DNA of 64,000 nucleotides from Pseudomonas rhodesiae (GCF_007858255.1 NZ_VFEU01000005.1:1-64000); one strand, 5' to 3'; positions 50,394 to 59,834 are shown, counted from the stretch's first letter. The notes: generated by a model from the sequence alone, not told the origin. Made by a program: numbers and translations.

Positions 50394-51846
50394 ACCATGA
50401 CCTCCCATCCCGCGTGATCAGTGCAATGGAGCTCATCGGCCCCCAGGAGCCCGCCGCATACGGCTTGGGCGCATCACCGGATTTTTTCCAACCGGCGATC
50501 AACTGGTCACACCACTTCCACGCGGCTTCGATTTCATCTTTGCGAACAAACAGGTTCTGATTGCCGCGCATCACTTCCAACAGCAAACGCTCGTAGGCAT
50601 CGGGAATGCGCGTACTGCGGTAGGTGTCGGAAAAATTCAGTTGCAGCGGGCCGCTGCGCAGTTGCATGCCTTTGTCCAGGCCCTGCTCCTTCGTCATCAC
50701 ACGCAAGGAAATCCCTTCGTCCGGTTGCAGGCGGATGATCAGTTTGTTGCTGATCTGCAAGCGCTGCTCGGGGGCGAAGATATAGTGGGACGGTTCCTTG
50801 AAGTGGATAACGATCTGCGACAGCTTTTGCGGCATGCGCTTGCCGGTACGCAGGTAGAACGGCACACCGGCCCAACGCCAGTTACGGATATCGGCACGCA
50901 AGGCGACGAACGTTTCGGTGTCGCTCTGGGTGTTGGAGTTTTCTTCTTCCAGGTATCCCGGCACCGGCTTGCCGGCGCTGTAGCCGGCGATGTACTGGCC
51001 ACGCACCACTTGGGTGGTAAGGCCGTCCGGGCTGATCGGCGCCAGGGCCTTGAGCACCTTGACCTTCTCGTCACGGATGCTGTCGGCGGACAGGTCGGCC
51101 GGTGGGTCCATGGCGATCAGGCAAAGCAGCTGCAACAGGTGATTCTGGATCATGTCCCGCAGTTGGCCGGCTTTGTCGAAATAACCCCAACGACCTTCGA
51201 TGCCCACTTGCTCCGCCACGGTAATTTCTACGTGGGAAATGTAGTGCTGGTTCCACTGGGTCTCGAACAGGCTGTTGGCAAAACGCAGCGCAATCAGGTT
51301 TTGAACGGTCTCTTTGCCCAGGTAATGGTCGATGCGGTAGGTGCGGTTTTCCGGGAAAAACTGCGCCACGGCGTCGTTGACCTTGCGCGAGGACTCCAGG
51401 TCCGAACCGATGGGTTTTTCCAGCACCACGCGGGTGTTGTCCGCCAGGCCGACCTTGGACAAATTTTCGCAGATCGCGCCATACACCGCCGCCGGAGTGG
51501 CGAAGTAGGCGATCAGGCGTTGTTCGGTGCCGGCTTTTTCAGCCAGGGCCACGTAGTCGTCGGCTTTCATAAAGTCGACATGGACGTAGGTCAGACGCGC
51601 CAGGAAACGCTGGGCGATGCTGTCGTCCAGTTCCTTGCCGACGTATTTACGCAGTTCTTTTTCGATATGGGCCAGGTGCTGCTGCTCGGAGCCGGCTTCA
51701 CGGGCCAGGGCCAGGATGCGCGTGTCTTCGTGCAACAGACCTGCACCATCCAGCTGATAGAGGGCAGGAAATAACTTGCGTAGCGCCAGATCACCCAAGG
51801 CGCCAAACAGGGCAAAGGTGCAGGGTTCCACGGTTATCGAAGGCAT
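50380..51846 (-). CDS. zwf: Glucose-6-phosphate 1-dehydrogenase
   Basis: A 488-residue NADP-dependent G6P dehydrogenase. The cofactor motif is [16 protein letters not shown] (about 14-29), [10 protein letters not shown] lies at the active site and the substrate signature RIDHYLGKE is near residues 171-179, containing the catalytic His. The product is 6-phosphogluconolactone. It is first in zwf-pgl-eda and divergent from hexR. In place of a strong Shine-Dalgarno, the leader has AAGAACAA, an Hfq/Crc-type motif. A small hairpin (ATACCTT/AAGGTAT, 51879-51897) precedes it. Confidence 0.95.
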   Translation of the reverse strand: MPSITVEPCTFALFGALGDLALRKLFPALYQLDGAGLLHEDTRILALAREAGSEQQHLAHIEKELRKYVGKELDDSIAQRFLARLTYVHVDFMKADDYVALAEKAGTEQRLIAYFATPAAVYGAICENLSKVGLADNTRVVLEKPIGSDLESSRKVNDAVAQFFPENRTYRIDHYLGKETVQNLIALRFANSLFETQWNQHYISHVEITVAEQVGIEGRWGYFDKAGQLRDMIQNHLLQLLCLIAMDPPADLSADSIRDEKVKVLKALAPISPDGLTTQVVRGQYIAGYSAGKPVPGYLEEENSNTQSDTETFVALRADIRNWRWAGVPFYLRTGKRMPQKLSQIVIHFKEPSHYIFAPEQRLQISNKLIIRLQPDEGISLRVMTKEQGLDKGMQLRSGPLQLNFSDTYRSTRIPDAYERLLLEVMRGNQNLFVRKDEIEAAWKWCDQLIAGWKKSGDAPKPYAAGSWGPMSSIALITRDGRSWYGDI

Positions 51847-51851
51847 GATGT

Positions 51852-51859
51852 TTGTTCTT
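51852..51859 (-). promoter_or_regulatory. Hfq/Crc-type CA motif before zwf
   Basis: On the minus strand AAGAACAA (AAnAAnAA) lies five bases before the zwf ATG, at the place of the ribosome-binding site. It is suited to catabolite repression of translation. Confidence 0.5.
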
Positions 51860-51911
51860 TTATCAAGTTAAGCTACAAATACCTTTTTTCAAGGTATCAC
51901 TCAAGGAAAAA

Positions 51912-51927
51912 TGTAGTAATAACCACA
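51912..51927. promoter_or_regulatory. Candidate HexR operator between zwf and hexR
   Basis: TGTAGT and ACCACA in TGTAGTAATAACCACA form an imperfect palindrome with an AT-rich centre. This resembles the published HexR pattern (TGTAnT...AnTACA; TTGT-N-ACAA in Pseudomonas). It lies in the shared zwf/hexR promoter region, where HexR is known to act. Confidence 0.55.
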
Positions 51928-52056
51928 ACATTTTCCCGAAATACGCATTGCGAGTGGTGGTGTTCAGCTACCCTCAGTAGGATAGGCCACCGCAAAAGGC
52001 CGCTCGTCGATTGCTTGCCGCCCTTAATTTGCATCGTCGCCCGAAGGAAAGACTGA

Positions 52057-52926
52057 ATGGACCGCGTGCGAAATCTTCTGGAGCAGATCCAGAGCCGCCT
52101 CGAAGACTTGAACAAGGCAGAGCGCAAAGTCGCTGAAGTCATCCTGCTCAACCCGCAGCAGGCCACACGCTTCTCGATCGCCGCCCTCGCCCAGGCCGCC
52201 TCGGTCAGTGAACCGACGGTCAACCGTTTCTGCCGTTCATTCGGCGTGAGCGGTTACCCTGAACTCAAATTGCAGTTGGCGCAAAGCCTGGCCAGTGGCG
52301 CGGCTTATGTCAGCCGCGCCGTGGAGGCCGATGATAACCCGGAGGCCTACACGCAGAAGATCTTTGGCAGTGCCATCGCCTCCTTGGACAGCGCCTGCCA
52401 GGCCCTGGACCCGAACCTGATCAGCAAGGCCGTGGACCTGCTGATCCAGGCCCGGCAGATCCACTTCTTCGGCCTCGGTGCTTCGGCCCCAGTGGCCATG
52501 GACGCCCTGCATAAGTTCTTCCGTTTCAACCTGGCGGTCACCGCCCACGCCGACGTGCTGATGCAGCGCATGATCGCCTCGGTGGCCCATACCGGTGAGC
52601 TGTTCGTGATCATTTCCTACACCGGGCGTACCCGCGAGCTGGTGGAAGTGGCGCGTATCGCACGCAGTAACGGCGCCTCGGTGCTGGGCGTGACCGCCGA
52701 GAACTCACCGTTGGCCAAGGCCAGTACGGTGAGCCTGAATATTCCACTCCCGGAAGATACGGATATCTACATGCCGATGACGTCGCGGATCATCCAACTG
52801 ACCGTGCTGGATGTGCTGGCCACCGGCATGACATTGCGTCGCGGGGTGGATTTCCAGCCGCATTTGCGCAAGATCAAAGAGAGTTTGAATGACAGCCGGT
52901 ATCCGGTGGGGGATGAGTTTAACTAA
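52057..52926 (+). CDS. hexR: HexR, RpiR-family regulator of glucose catabolism
   Basis: A 289-residue regulator. The N-terminal RpiR HTH (about 1-78) has [20 protein letters not shown] and [16 protein letters not shown]. The SIS sugar-phosphate domain (about 125-255) contains [18 protein letters not shown] and [16 protein letters not shown]. In Pseudomonas HexR represses zwf-pgl-eda and edd/gap genes and is released by KDPG. It diverges from zwf, sharing the operator-bearing gap. GAAGGAAAG precedes the ATG. A large REPIN follows. Confidence 0.95.
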   Translation: MDRVRNLLEQIQSRLEDLNKAERKVAEVILLNPQQATRFSIAALAQAASVSEPTVNRFCRSFGVSGYPELKLQLAQSLASGAAYVSRAVEADDNPEAYTQKIFGSAIASLDSACQALDPNLISKAVDLLIQARQIHFFGLGASAPVAMDALHKFFRFNLAVTAHADVLMQRMIASVAHTGELFVIISYTGRTRELVEVARIARSNGASVLGVTAENSPLAKASTVSLNIPLPEDTDIYMPMTSRIIQLTVLDVLATGMTLRRGVDFQPHLRKIKESLNDSRYPVGDEFN

Positions 52927-52955
52927 GCTCGAATCTCTACCAGCAGTACCGCCGC

Positions 52956-53022
52956 CATCGCGGGCAAGCCCGCTCCCACAGGGGAATGCGTTCCAAATGT
53001 GGGAGCGGGCTTGCCCGCGATG
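52956..53022. repeat. REPIN with perfect 25-bp arms
   Basis: CATCGCGGGCAAGCCCGCTC plus CCACA on the left is exactly mirrored by TGTGGGAGCGGGCTTGCCCG plus CGATG on the right, with a 17-base centre. A third family member type in this window. It separates the convergent hexR and mutarotase genes. Confidence 0.9.
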
Positions 53023-53040
53023 AGGCCATCAGCAACAACG

Positions 53041-53886
53041 CTAGACTCCAGCCCGAGCCTGCAAACTCAGGTGCGCCCGCTCCCCCGGCGCTAAACTGGC
53101 CCCGGCCATCGCCGACTCCACACACACAAACCCCGACGCCTCGTTAAAACTCACGCCCAACAGCGGTCGGCTGCCCGGATGCCACACCACGGTGTCGGCA
53201 CTCTCGCCCGTGTCGATGCACAGTTCGCGCTGCCAGGCATGGTCCTTGAGGTGCAGTTCGCCTTCGTGCTGGAACACCCGCTGGCATCCGCCCTCTACGC
53301 GCAACTCGCCCTCCTGCTGGCACATCTGGCGGTTGAGCTGATCGTAACCTTGCGCGCCTTCGAGCCCAGACAGCGCTACCTCATCAACGTGACCAATACG
53401 CCAGTAAGCGTGCAACGCATGGCTCAACTGGCACGGCAGTTCGTCCTGATGCTCGGTGCTCAGGCGCAATTCCAAGGTAGCCCCCAAGTGCGCGTGCAGG
53501 TCCACCTGCCAGTCGCACAGTTGCAATTGCCAGTGCAGGTTCACGCCTTCGTCATCGCTGGAGCTATCGAGCAGTTTCCAGTCGATCAGGCGCGCCCAGC
53601 CATGGGACGGCCAGGCGTTTTCGCTGGGGTGACGGCCATACCATGGCCAGCACACCGGCACGCCACCACGAATGGCACCGACCTGCGGCCACTTGGCCGC
53701 GCACCACAGCCAGGGCTTCTGACCACGCGGCTGAAAATGCAACAGCTGCGCGCCCTGGCGACTGAACACCGCCTGGCACAGCGGATGATCGATCACCAAC
53801 ACGTCGCGCATCTGAAAGCGTTCCCAGGCGAACACTGGACGTTCGCGCAGGGATTTGAAAAAGCGTTGCAGCGGATGCTCATGCAT
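53041..53886 (-). CDS. D-hexose-6-phosphate mutarotase (YeaD-like)
   Basis: A 281-residue aldose-1-epimerase-fold protein. The motifs are FSRQGAQLLHFQPRGQKPWLW (split here as FSRQGAQLLH and PRGQKPWLW), IRGGVPVCWPWYGRHP and PSHGWARLIDW with a conserved His. HALHAYWRIG and VVWHPGS complete the set. It equilibrates the anomers of glucose-6-phosphate, supplying zwf with the beta form. AGGA precedes the ATG. It is downstream of oprB on the same strand but behind a terminator. Confidence 0.88.
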   Translation of the reverse strand: MHEHPLQRFFKSLRERPVFAWERFQMRDVLVIDHPLCQAVFSRQGAQLLHFQPRGQKPWLWCAAKWPQVGAIRGGVPVCWPWYGRHPSENAWPSHGWARLIDWKLLDSSSDDEGVNLHWQLQLCDWQVDLHAHLGATLELRLSTEHQDELPCQLSHALHAYWRIGHVDEVALSGLEGAQGYDQLNRQMCQQEGELRVEGGCQRVFQHEGELHLKDHAWQRELCIDTGESADTVVWHPGSRPLLGVSFNEASGFVCVESAMAGASLAPGERAHLSLQARAGV

Positions 53887-53916
53887 GTGCCACGGTCCTG
53901 TATCACAGTGCTGCGC

Positions 53917-53946
53917 AAAAAAAAGCGGATAGCCATGGCTATCCGC
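53917..53946 (-). terminator. Terminator of the gts-oprB operon
   Basis: GCGGATAGCC and GGCTATCCGC form a strong stem. On the minus strand it is followed by eight T. It lies about 37 bp after the oprB stop. Confidence 0.9.
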
Positions 53947-53983
53947 AAATGCGCACAGAGAGAAGGAGCTTATCGCAACAGCG

Positions 53984-55330
53984 TTAGAACGTAGACTGAA
54001 TTTTCAGACCCGCTACCAGCGCGTTGTCGACTTTGTCCACGCCGCCAGGCTGCACGACGTATTGCAGGTTGGGACGTACGGTCAGCCAGTTGGTAACGTG
54101 GAAGCCGTAGTTGAGTTCGAAGTTGTATTCGGTCTCACGAATCGGCGTGTACAGCGGGTTGTCATAGTCGCTGACGCCGTTAGCGGCATTGAGCAGTTCC
54201 GAGTTGCGCTTGACGTCATTGTTGACATGCAGGCGCGCGGCACCAATACCGACGTCGTCTTTTGGACGCGCATCGAATGGGCCTTTGTACACCAGCATGA
54301 GCGACTGATAGTTGTCGACCAGGTTGGTTTCCTTGTCGTGGAAAGTGGCGTTGGCTGCGATGTTCAGGCCGCGCGACGCGTCGCCGTTATGGGTGGTGAG
54401 TTGCTGCTGCGCAACGAACCAGTAGCCTTTTTTGCTGCTGCGGGTACGGAAGTCAGCGCCACTGAGGACCGCATCGCCACCGTTGACGTCTTCACGAACA
54501 TCCGGAGCATCGGCGGCGCTCTTGTAGTAACCCACGCGGTATTCGCCCGGCAGGTTATTCACTTTCGGCGACCAGACCAATTCCACCGGGATTACAGTAC
54601 CTTTGGTACCGCTGCCGCTGAGTTTGAAGCCGTTGCCGTGTTCAAGCTGCGACGGGTTCTGGTTGTAGGCACCGATCTGGGCATACAGCTCAGGGGTGAT
54701 GTTGTACTTGACGCGGATAGCCGCCTGGCTGACTGGCCAGTTGTACCAGGTGTTGACGTAGTTACCGACCTGGGAGCCGCAGAACGACAGGTTCTGGAAG
54801 TCGCATGGGAAGGTGTTGAAGTCTTCGCCTTCACCGAAGTAGCCCAGTTTCACGTCCAACTTGTTGTCGAACATCTGGTGCTGGATCCAGAACTGGGTCA
54901 GACGCACCATATGGCCACGGCCATACACTTCTTGGGACGAACTCAGCGTGCCGGCACGCGGGTCGCCGATACGGTCGTTGGAGATGTTCTGGCCGTTACG
55001 ATTGGTCAACTGGATCTTGGCCTGGGTGTTATCCCAGCCCCACAGTTTTTGCAGGTCCAGCGCCACACCCAGACCGAACTGGTCGGAGTAGCGACCGGTC
55101 TTGTCGTCGTTGTAACCACCGTGGGCGTTGTAGCCCATTTCCCCGACGTAGTCGGCCTTGATGTCGATACCTTGCTCGATCAGCTTGGTACGCTCGCCAC
55201 CCCAGTCGCCGGTCATCCACTTGGAATCGGCGCTGAATGCATCGGCCGCCATCGCATTGGCGGACAATACCAGGGCTGCTGCTGCTGACAGTTGGCAGAT
55301 CAGCCGAGTGTTGTTGTGTTGCTTTTTCAT
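53984..55330 (-). CDS. oprB: Carbohydrate-selective porin OprB
   Basis: A 448-residue outer-membrane porin. The signal peptide covers residues 1-28 (LSAAAALVLSANAMA, cut before ADAFS). The mature start has WMTGDWGGERTKLIEQGIDI, typical of OprB. Alternating beta strands end in VAGLKIQSTF with the terminal Phe needed for assembly. FPCDFQNLSFCGSQ holds a Cys pair. It passes glucose and related sugars into the periplasm for GtsA. GAGGA precedes the ATG, with an A-rich CA motif in front. It is the last gene of gtsABCD-oprB. Confidence 0.95.
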   Translation of the reverse strand: MKKQHNNTRLICQLSAAAALVLSANAMAADAFSADSKWMTGDWGGERTKLIEQGIDIKADYVGEMGYNAHGGYNDDKTGRYSDQFGLGVALDLQKLWGWDNTQAKIQLTNRNGQNISNDRIGDPRAGTLSSSQEVYGRGHMVRLTQFWIQHQMFDNKLDVKLGYFGEGEDFNTFPCDFQNLSFCGSQVGNYVNTWYNWPVSQAAIRVKYNITPELYAQIGAYNQNPSQLEHGNGFKLSGSGTKGTVIPVELVWSPKVNNLPGEYRVGYYKSAADAPDVREDVNGGDAVLSGADFRTRSSKKGYWFVAQQQLTTHNGDASRGLNIAANATFHDKETNLVDNYQSLMLVYKGPFDARPKDDVGIGAARLHVNNDVKRNSELLNAANGVSDYDNPLYTPIRETEYNFELNYGFHVTNWLTVRPNLQYVVQPGGVDKVDNALVAGLKIQSTF

Positions 55331-55349
55331 CCCTACATCCTCGTCTTTA

Positions 55350-55357
55350 TTGTTATT
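55350..55357 (-). promoter_or_regulatory. Hfq/Crc-type CA motif before oprB
   Basis: On the minus strand AATAACAA (AAnAAnAA), continued by TAAAGA, lies just before the GAGGA ribosome-binding site of oprB. Confidence 0.55.
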
Positions 55358-55417
55358 AAACTGTTTTTATCTAACGCGGGTTACATTTTTTTTAACCAAA
55401 ACAACAACTTATCTCAA

Positions 55418-56578
55418 TCAACGGCCCTTGAACTGGGTCACGTTGTCGGCAGGCACCTGAGCAGGCAACGCGGCGACAGTGCCCAAACGCTCGCCGGTGT
55501 TGGAGTCAAACAGCAGCACCTTGGCCGGGTCGAACTGCAGGGTCAGGGTCTCCCCCACTTGCGGTGCCACATCCGGTGCCAGGCGGCAGCAGACTTTGGT
55601 GTCATTGAGCTGCACGAACACCAGGGTGTCCGGGCCGGTAGGCTCGGTAACCTGGACTTCGGCGCGAATACTCGACGAGCCATTGCCCTCCCCCGCCGCC
55701 AGCACGATTTGCTCCGGGCGCAGGCCCAGGATCACATCGCGGTCTTCCAGACCGGCGTCGTTCATCCCCAGCGGCAATTCGCAACGGGCCTGGCCGCTGT
55801 CGAGCAGCGCTACCAACTTCCCGTCTTTGCGTTTTAGACGCATAGGAACGAAGTTCATCGGTGGTGAACCGATAAAGCTTGCCACAAACAGGTTAGCCGG
55901 GTCGTTGTAAATTTCCTTCGGCGTGCCGAATTGCTGGATGATGCCGTCCTTCATCACCGCCACTTTGTCGCCCAGGGTCATCGCTTCGATCTGGTCGTGG
56001 GTCACGTAGACCGTGGTGGTCTTGAGGCGCTGGTGCATCAGCTTCATTTCGGTGCGCATCTCGACCCGCAGCTTGGCGTCGAGGTTGGACAGCGGTTCGT
56101 CGAACAGGTAGATCTTCGGCCGACGCGCCAGGGCACGGCCCATGGCCACGCGCTGTTGCTGACCGCCGGAGAGCTGGCCCGGCTTGCGGTTGAGCAAATG
56201 TTCGATCTGCAGCAGCTTGGCCACGCGCGCCACTTCGGCGTCGATATCGGCCTGGGGCATCTTGCGGATTTTCAGGCCGAACTCGATGTTCTCGCGCACG
56301 CTCATGGTTGGGTACAGGGCGTAGGACTGGAACACCATGGCGATGTCGCGATCCTTGGGGCTCATGCCGCTGACGTCCTGATCACCGATCATGATCGCGC
56401 CACCGGTGATGGTCTCCAGGCCCGCGATGCAGTTCATCAGCGTGGATTTACCGCAACCCGATGGGCCGACCAGGATCAGAAACTCGCCTTCCTTGATCGA
56501 CAGTTCGATGTTCTTCAAGGTGTCGGGCAGGCCGGGGCCATAGGTCTTGTTTACATTGCGAAGTTCGAGCGTAGCCAT
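55418..56578 (-). CDS. gtsD: Glucose ABC transporter ATP-binding protein
   Basis: A 386-residue MalK/UgpC-type ATPase. The Walker A motif is VGPSGCGKSTL (about 37-47), the signature [16 protein letters not shown], and Walker B plus D-loop YLFDEPLSNLDAKLR, with VTHDQIEAM as switch. The C-terminal third is the TOBE/regulatory domain (GLRPEQIVL). It powers glucose import with GtsBC. It starts two bases after gtsC ends, in the operon gtsABCD-oprB. Confidence 0.94.
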   Translation of the reverse strand: MATLELRNVNKTYGPGLPDTLKNIELSIKEGEFLILVGPSGCGKSTLMNCIAGLETITGGAIMIGDQDVSGMSPKDRDIAMVFQSYALYPTMSVRENIEFGLKIRKMPQADIDAEVARVAKLLQIEHLLNRKPGQLSGGQQQRVAMGRALARRPKIYLFDEPLSNLDAKLRVEMRTEMKLMHQRLKTTTVYVTHDQIEAMTLGDKVAVMKDGIIQQFGTPKEIYNDPANLFVASFIGSPPMNFVPMRLKRKDGKLVALLDSGQARCELPLGMNDAGLEDRDVILGLRPEQIVLAAGEGNGSSSIRAEVQVTEPTGPDTLVFVQLNDTKVCCRLAPDVAPQVGETLTLQFDPAKVLLFDSNTGERLGTVAALPAQVPADNVTQFKGR

Positions 56579-56580
56579 GA

Positions 56581-57426
56581 TTACCCCTTGACCGCGCCGG
56601 CCGTGAGGCCGCGCACGAAATACTTGCCTGCGATCACATAGACCAGCAGGGTCGGCAGCCCGGCGATCATCGCCGCCGCCATATCCACGTTATATTCCTT
56701 GGCCCCGGTGCTGGTGTTGACCAGGTTGTTCAGCGCCACGGTGATGGGCTGGGAGTCGCCACTGGAGAACACCACACCGAACAGGAAGTCGTTCCAGATC
56801 TGAGTGAACTGCCAGATCAGGCAGACCATGATGATCGGCGTCGACATCGGCAGAATGATCCTACGGAAAATCGTGAAGAACCCCGCACCGTCTAGGCGTG
56901 CGGCCTTCACCAGTGCATCCGGAATGCTGACGTAGTAGTTACGGAAGAACAGTGTGGTGAACGCCAGGCCATAGACCACATGCACGAACACCAGACCGGT
57001 AGTGGTGCTGGCCAGGCCCATCTTGCCCAGGGTGAACGACGCCGGCAGCAGCACGGTCTGGAACGGCAGGAAGCAGCCGAACAGCAACAGGCCGAAGAAC
57101 AACTGCGAACCACGGAAGCGCCACATCGACAGCACGTAACCGTTCAACGCGCCGATGGCGGTGGAAATCAGCACCGCAGGCACGGTGATCTTGATCGAGT
57201 TCCAGAAGTAACCATCCACGGTGGCCCAGGCCTTGACCCAGCCGATACCGCTGACCACGGTGGGCCAGCTCAGCAAGTTACCGGTGCTGATGTCTTCGGG
57301 GGTTTTGAAACTGGTCAGCAACATCACCACCAGCGGTACCAGGTACAGCAACACCGCCAGGATCAGCACCGCGTAGATCGCGATGCGACTCAGGCTGATG
57401 GAAGGTTTGGCAGCGAGACTAGTCAT
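56581..57426 (-). CDS. gtsC: Glucose ABC transporter permease
   Basis: A 281-residue MalG-type permease with six membrane helices. The first is IAIYAVLILAVLLYLVPLVV, and the EAA loop reads DALVKAARLDGAGFFTIFRR (about 191-210). The end GKYFVRGLTAGAVKG is typical. It pairs with GtsB in the inner membrane. Its start overlaps the gtsB end by eight bases, indicating coupled translation. Confidence 0.94.
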   Translation of the reverse strand: MTSLAAKPSISLSRIAIYAVLILAVLLYLVPLVVMLLTSFKTPEDISTGNLLSWPTVVSGIGWVKAWATVDGYFWNSIKITVPAVLISTAIGALNGYVLSMWRFRGSQLFFGLLLFGCFLPFQTVLLPASFTLGKMGLASTTTGLVFVHVVYGLAFTTLFFRNYYVSIPDALVKAARLDGAGFFTIFRRIILPMSTPIIMVCLIWQFTQIWNDFLFGVVFSSGDSQPITVALNNLVNTSTGAKEYNVDMAAAMIAGLPTLLVYVIAGKYFVRGLTAGAVKG

Positions 57427-58327
57427 GACGCTTGGTCCTCAGCTCGGAGTACAGGTACGGCACGATGATCGCGAGGATCGCACCGAGCATCAGGATGGCA
57501 CTGGCCGAGCCCATGCCCATCTGGCCACGGCTGAACGTGAACGAGTACATGAACATCGCGGGCAGGTCGGACGAGTAGCCCGGGCCGCCGGCGGTCATAG
57601 CCGCCACCAGGTCGAAGCTCTTGATCGCAATGTGCGCCAGGATCATCACCGCACTGAAGAACACTGGGCGCAGGCTCGGCAGCACCACGCTCCAATAAAT
57701 ACGCGGCATGCTCGCACCGTCGATCTGGGCGGCACGGATGATCGACTGATCAACGCCGCGCAGGCCGGCGAGGAACATCGCCATGATGAAACCGGAGGCT
57801 TGCCACACGGCGGCGATGACCAGGCAGTAGACCACGCGGTCCGGGTCGATCAGCCAATCCAGACGGAAGCCTTCCCAGCCCCAGTCACGCAGGAGTTTGT
57901 CCAGGCCCATGCCCGGGTTGAGCAGCCATTTCCAGGCCGTACCGGTAACGATCATCGAGAGCGCCATCGGGTACAGGTAAATGGTGCGGATAAAGCCTTC
58001 GCGACGGATACGCTGGTCGAGGAACACCGCCAGCAGCACGCCGATCACCAGGGTAATACCGATGAACATCCCACCGAACACGGCCAGGTTCTTGCTCGCC
58101 ACCCACCAGCGGTCGTTGTCGAACAGACGCTGGTATTGGGCAAGACCGGCCCACTTGTAGTTGGGCAGGAACGTGGACGTGGTGAACGACAGCACAAACG
58201 TCCAAAGGATGTAGCCATAGAAGCCGACCAACACGATGAACATGCTGGGCGCTAGCACCAGTTTAGGTAGCCAGCGCTGCAATGCATCGAACGGCGAGGC
58301 CTTGCTGAACACAGCAACAGAACTCAT
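57419..58327 (-). CDS. gtsB: Glucose ABC transporter permease
   Basis: A 302-residue MalF-type permease with six helices. The first is LVLAPSMFIVLVGFYGYILW, and the EAA loop is DQSIIRAAQIDGASMPRIYW (about 205-224). GGPGYSSDLPAMFMY follows it. The ATG reading MSSVAVF is used; a TTG four codons upstream is possible. The 99-bp gap to gtsA holds a hairpin-forming repeat, which may lower permease relative to binding-protein expression. Confidence 0.94.
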   Translation of the reverse strand: MSSVAVFSKASPFDALQRWLPKLVLAPSMFIVLVGFYGYILWTFVLSFTTSTFLPNYKWAGLAQYQRLFDNDRWWVASKNLAVFGGMFIGITLVIGVLLAVFLDQRIRREGFIRTIYLYPMALSMIVTGTAWKWLLNPGMGLDKLLRDWGWEGFRLDWLIDPDRVVYCLVIAAVWQASGFIMAMFLAGLRGVDQSIIRAAQIDGASMPRIYWSVVLPSLRPVFFSAVMILAHIAIKSFDLVAAMTAGGPGYSSDLPAMFMYSFTFSRGQMGMGSASAILMLGAILAIIVPYLYSELRTKRHD

Positions 58328-58355
58328 GGGGAAATCCAATAATAAGACTGAAGGC

Positions 58356-58422
58356 AGCTACAAGCGGCAAGCGTCAAGACATACCGCCCCGCTTGCAGCT
58401 TGCAGCTTGTAGCTTGTAGCTA
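58356..58422. repeat. Intercistronic hairpin with seven-base tandem repeats
   Basis: AGCTACAAGCGGCAAGC (58356-58372) pairs with GCTTGCAGCTTGTAGCT (58398-58414) at 16 of 17 positions. The right side consists of four seven-base units, GCTTGCA twice then GCTTGTA twice, plus GCTA. It lies between gtsA and gtsB within the operon. Confidence 0.7.
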
Positions 58423-58426
58423 GTTC

Positions 58427-59713
58427 CTACTTGGCAGACTTGATCGCAGCGCCGAGTTTCTTGGCGGTGTCGGCCGGGTCGGCTTTCGGGTCGTTGATGT
58501 AGTTGGTCACGACATCGAAGAACGCGCCTTGCACAGCCAGGGTGGTGGCCATGTTGTGGGCCATGCTTGGTTGCAGGCCGCCGGTCTTGGCATCAGCCAG
58601 GAAGTCCTTGGCTGCAGTTTGGGCGCAGGAGTCGAAGCCGAGCTTGTCCATTTCATTGAGCATGTCGGTTCGAACAGGGATCGAACCCTTGTTGATGCTG
58701 AAGACTTTCTGGAAGTTTTCACCCAGCACGACTTTGGCAATGTCCTGCTGACCGGCCGCAGTGCCTTTGTCTTTCTGCTTGAACACCGCCAGGGAGTCGA
58801 TGTTGTAGGTGAAGGCTTTGTCGGTACCTGGGAAGGCTACGCACTCGTAATCCTTGCCGGCGACTTTCTTGGCGGCGGTCCACTCGGACTTGGCCCAGTC
58901 ACCCATGATCTGCATACCGGCCTTGCCGTTGATGACTTTGCCGGCTTCCAGGTTCCAGTCCTGGCCTTTGCCGTCGACATCCATGTAGGTCGCGACTTTC
59001 TTCAGCTCAGTCAGGGCCTTGACCATTTCCGGGCCGGTCAGCGCGGCGTTATCCAGGTCGACCAGGGCTTTCTTGTAGCCATCGGCGCCCATCACCGAGA
59101 GCACCACCGCTTCAAACACGGTGCTGTCCTGCCAAGGCTGGCCACCGTGGGCGAGCGGAATGAAACCCGCGGCCTTGAGCTTGTCGCCCGCTGCGTAGAA
59201 TTCTTCGAGGGTGGTCGGGTTCTTGGTGATGCCGGCTTTCTTGAAGACTTGCGGGTTGATCCACAGCCAGTTCACACGGTGGATATTGACCGGTACGGCG
59301 ACATAGTCACCTTCGTACTTCACGGTATCGGAGACTTTTTTGTCGAGCAGCGAATCCCACTTTTCTTCTTTAGCGACGTCTTTGAGCACGTCGGTGTCGA
59401 GCAGGCCGGTGGACGCCCACTCCTGGATGTCGGGGCCTTTGATCTGGGCTACGCCCGGTGGGTTGCCGGCGACGGCGCGGCTTTTGAGCACGGTCATGGC
59501 AGTCGCGCCACCACCGCCGGCGACGGCTCCGTCTTTCCAGGTGAAACCGTCTTTCTCAACTTGGGCCTTCAGGACATCCACAGCCGCTTTTTCGCCACCC
59601 GAGGTCCACCAATGCACCACTTCAACCGTACCTTTGGAGTCGGCGGCAAATGCACTGAGGGGGAACAACGAGGCAAGGGAAATAGCAACGGCGAGGCGAT
59701 TAATCGCGTTCAT
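58427..59713 (-). CDS. gtsA: Glucose ABC transporter substrate-binding protein
   Basis: A 428-residue family 1 sugar-binding protein. The signal peptide covers residues 1-23 ([14 protein letters not shown], cut before ADSKG). The mature start is [20 protein letters not shown], followed by [40 protein letters not shown] and [17 protein letters not shown] are typical of GtsA/GltB. It captures periplasmic glucose for GtsBCD. First gene of the operon. A CA motif and a 70-bp promoter region shared with the AGE gene lie upstream. Confidence 0.94.
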   Translation of the reverse strand: MNAINRLAVAISLASLFPLSAFAADSKGTVEVVHWWTSGGEKAAVDVLKAQVEKDGFTWKDGAVAGGGGATAMTVLKSRAVAGNPPGVAQIKGPDIQEWASTGLLDTDVLKDVAKEEKWDSLLDKKVSDTVKYEGDYVAVPVNIHRVNWLWINPQVFKKAGITKNPTTLEEFYAAGDKLKAAGFIPLAHGGQPWQDSTVFEAVVLSVMGADGYKKALVDLDNAALTGPEMVKALTELKKVATYMDVDGKGQDWNLEAGKVINGKAGMQIMGDWAKSEWTAAKKVAGKDYECVAFPGTDKAFTYNIDSLAVFKQKDKGTAAGQQDIAKVVLGENFQKVFSINKGSIPVRTDMLNEMDKLGFDSCAQTAAKDFLADAKTGGLQPSMAHNMATTLAVQGAFFDVVTNYINDPKADPADTAKKLGAAIKSAK

Positions 59714-59727
59714 CTGAGTACCTTTTT

Positions 59728-59735
59728 TTGTTGTT
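59728..59735 (-). promoter_or_regulatory. Hfq/Crc-type CA motif before gtsA
   Basis: On the minus strand AACAACAA, continued by an A run and GG, covers the ribosome-binding region of gtsA. It is the clearest AAnAAnAA form in the glucose block. Confidence 0.6.
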
Positions 59736-59764
59736 ATGCATGCAAGTCTTAGGCTTGCGCTGCA

Positions 59765-59834
59765 CGGAGTTTAAACATGGATTTTTGGGGCGCAGGTAAC
59801 AAAGGGATGCACAAACGTCACCACTTGGTGACAT
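59765..59834 (-). promoter_or_regulatory. gtsA promoter region, first copy of a shared 70-bp module
   Basis: On the minus strand: ATGTCACC, four bases, GGTGAC, then 16 bases ending CCCTTT, GTTAC, 18 bases and TGTTTAAACTCCG. The last piece contains a -10-like TAAACT with no good -35, suggesting an activated promoter. The palindrome GTCACC/GGTGAC is coded inside the last codons (Val-Thr-Lys-Trp-stop) of the upstream AGE gene. The same layout with identical spacing is at 61111. Confidence 0.65.

Noticed and set aside
59796..59834. GTCACC/GGTGAC palindrome read as a terminator of the AGE gene.
   Set aside because: It overlaps the stop codon, lacks a T run and recurs with the same surroundings upstream of the AGE gene, so an operator is the better reading.
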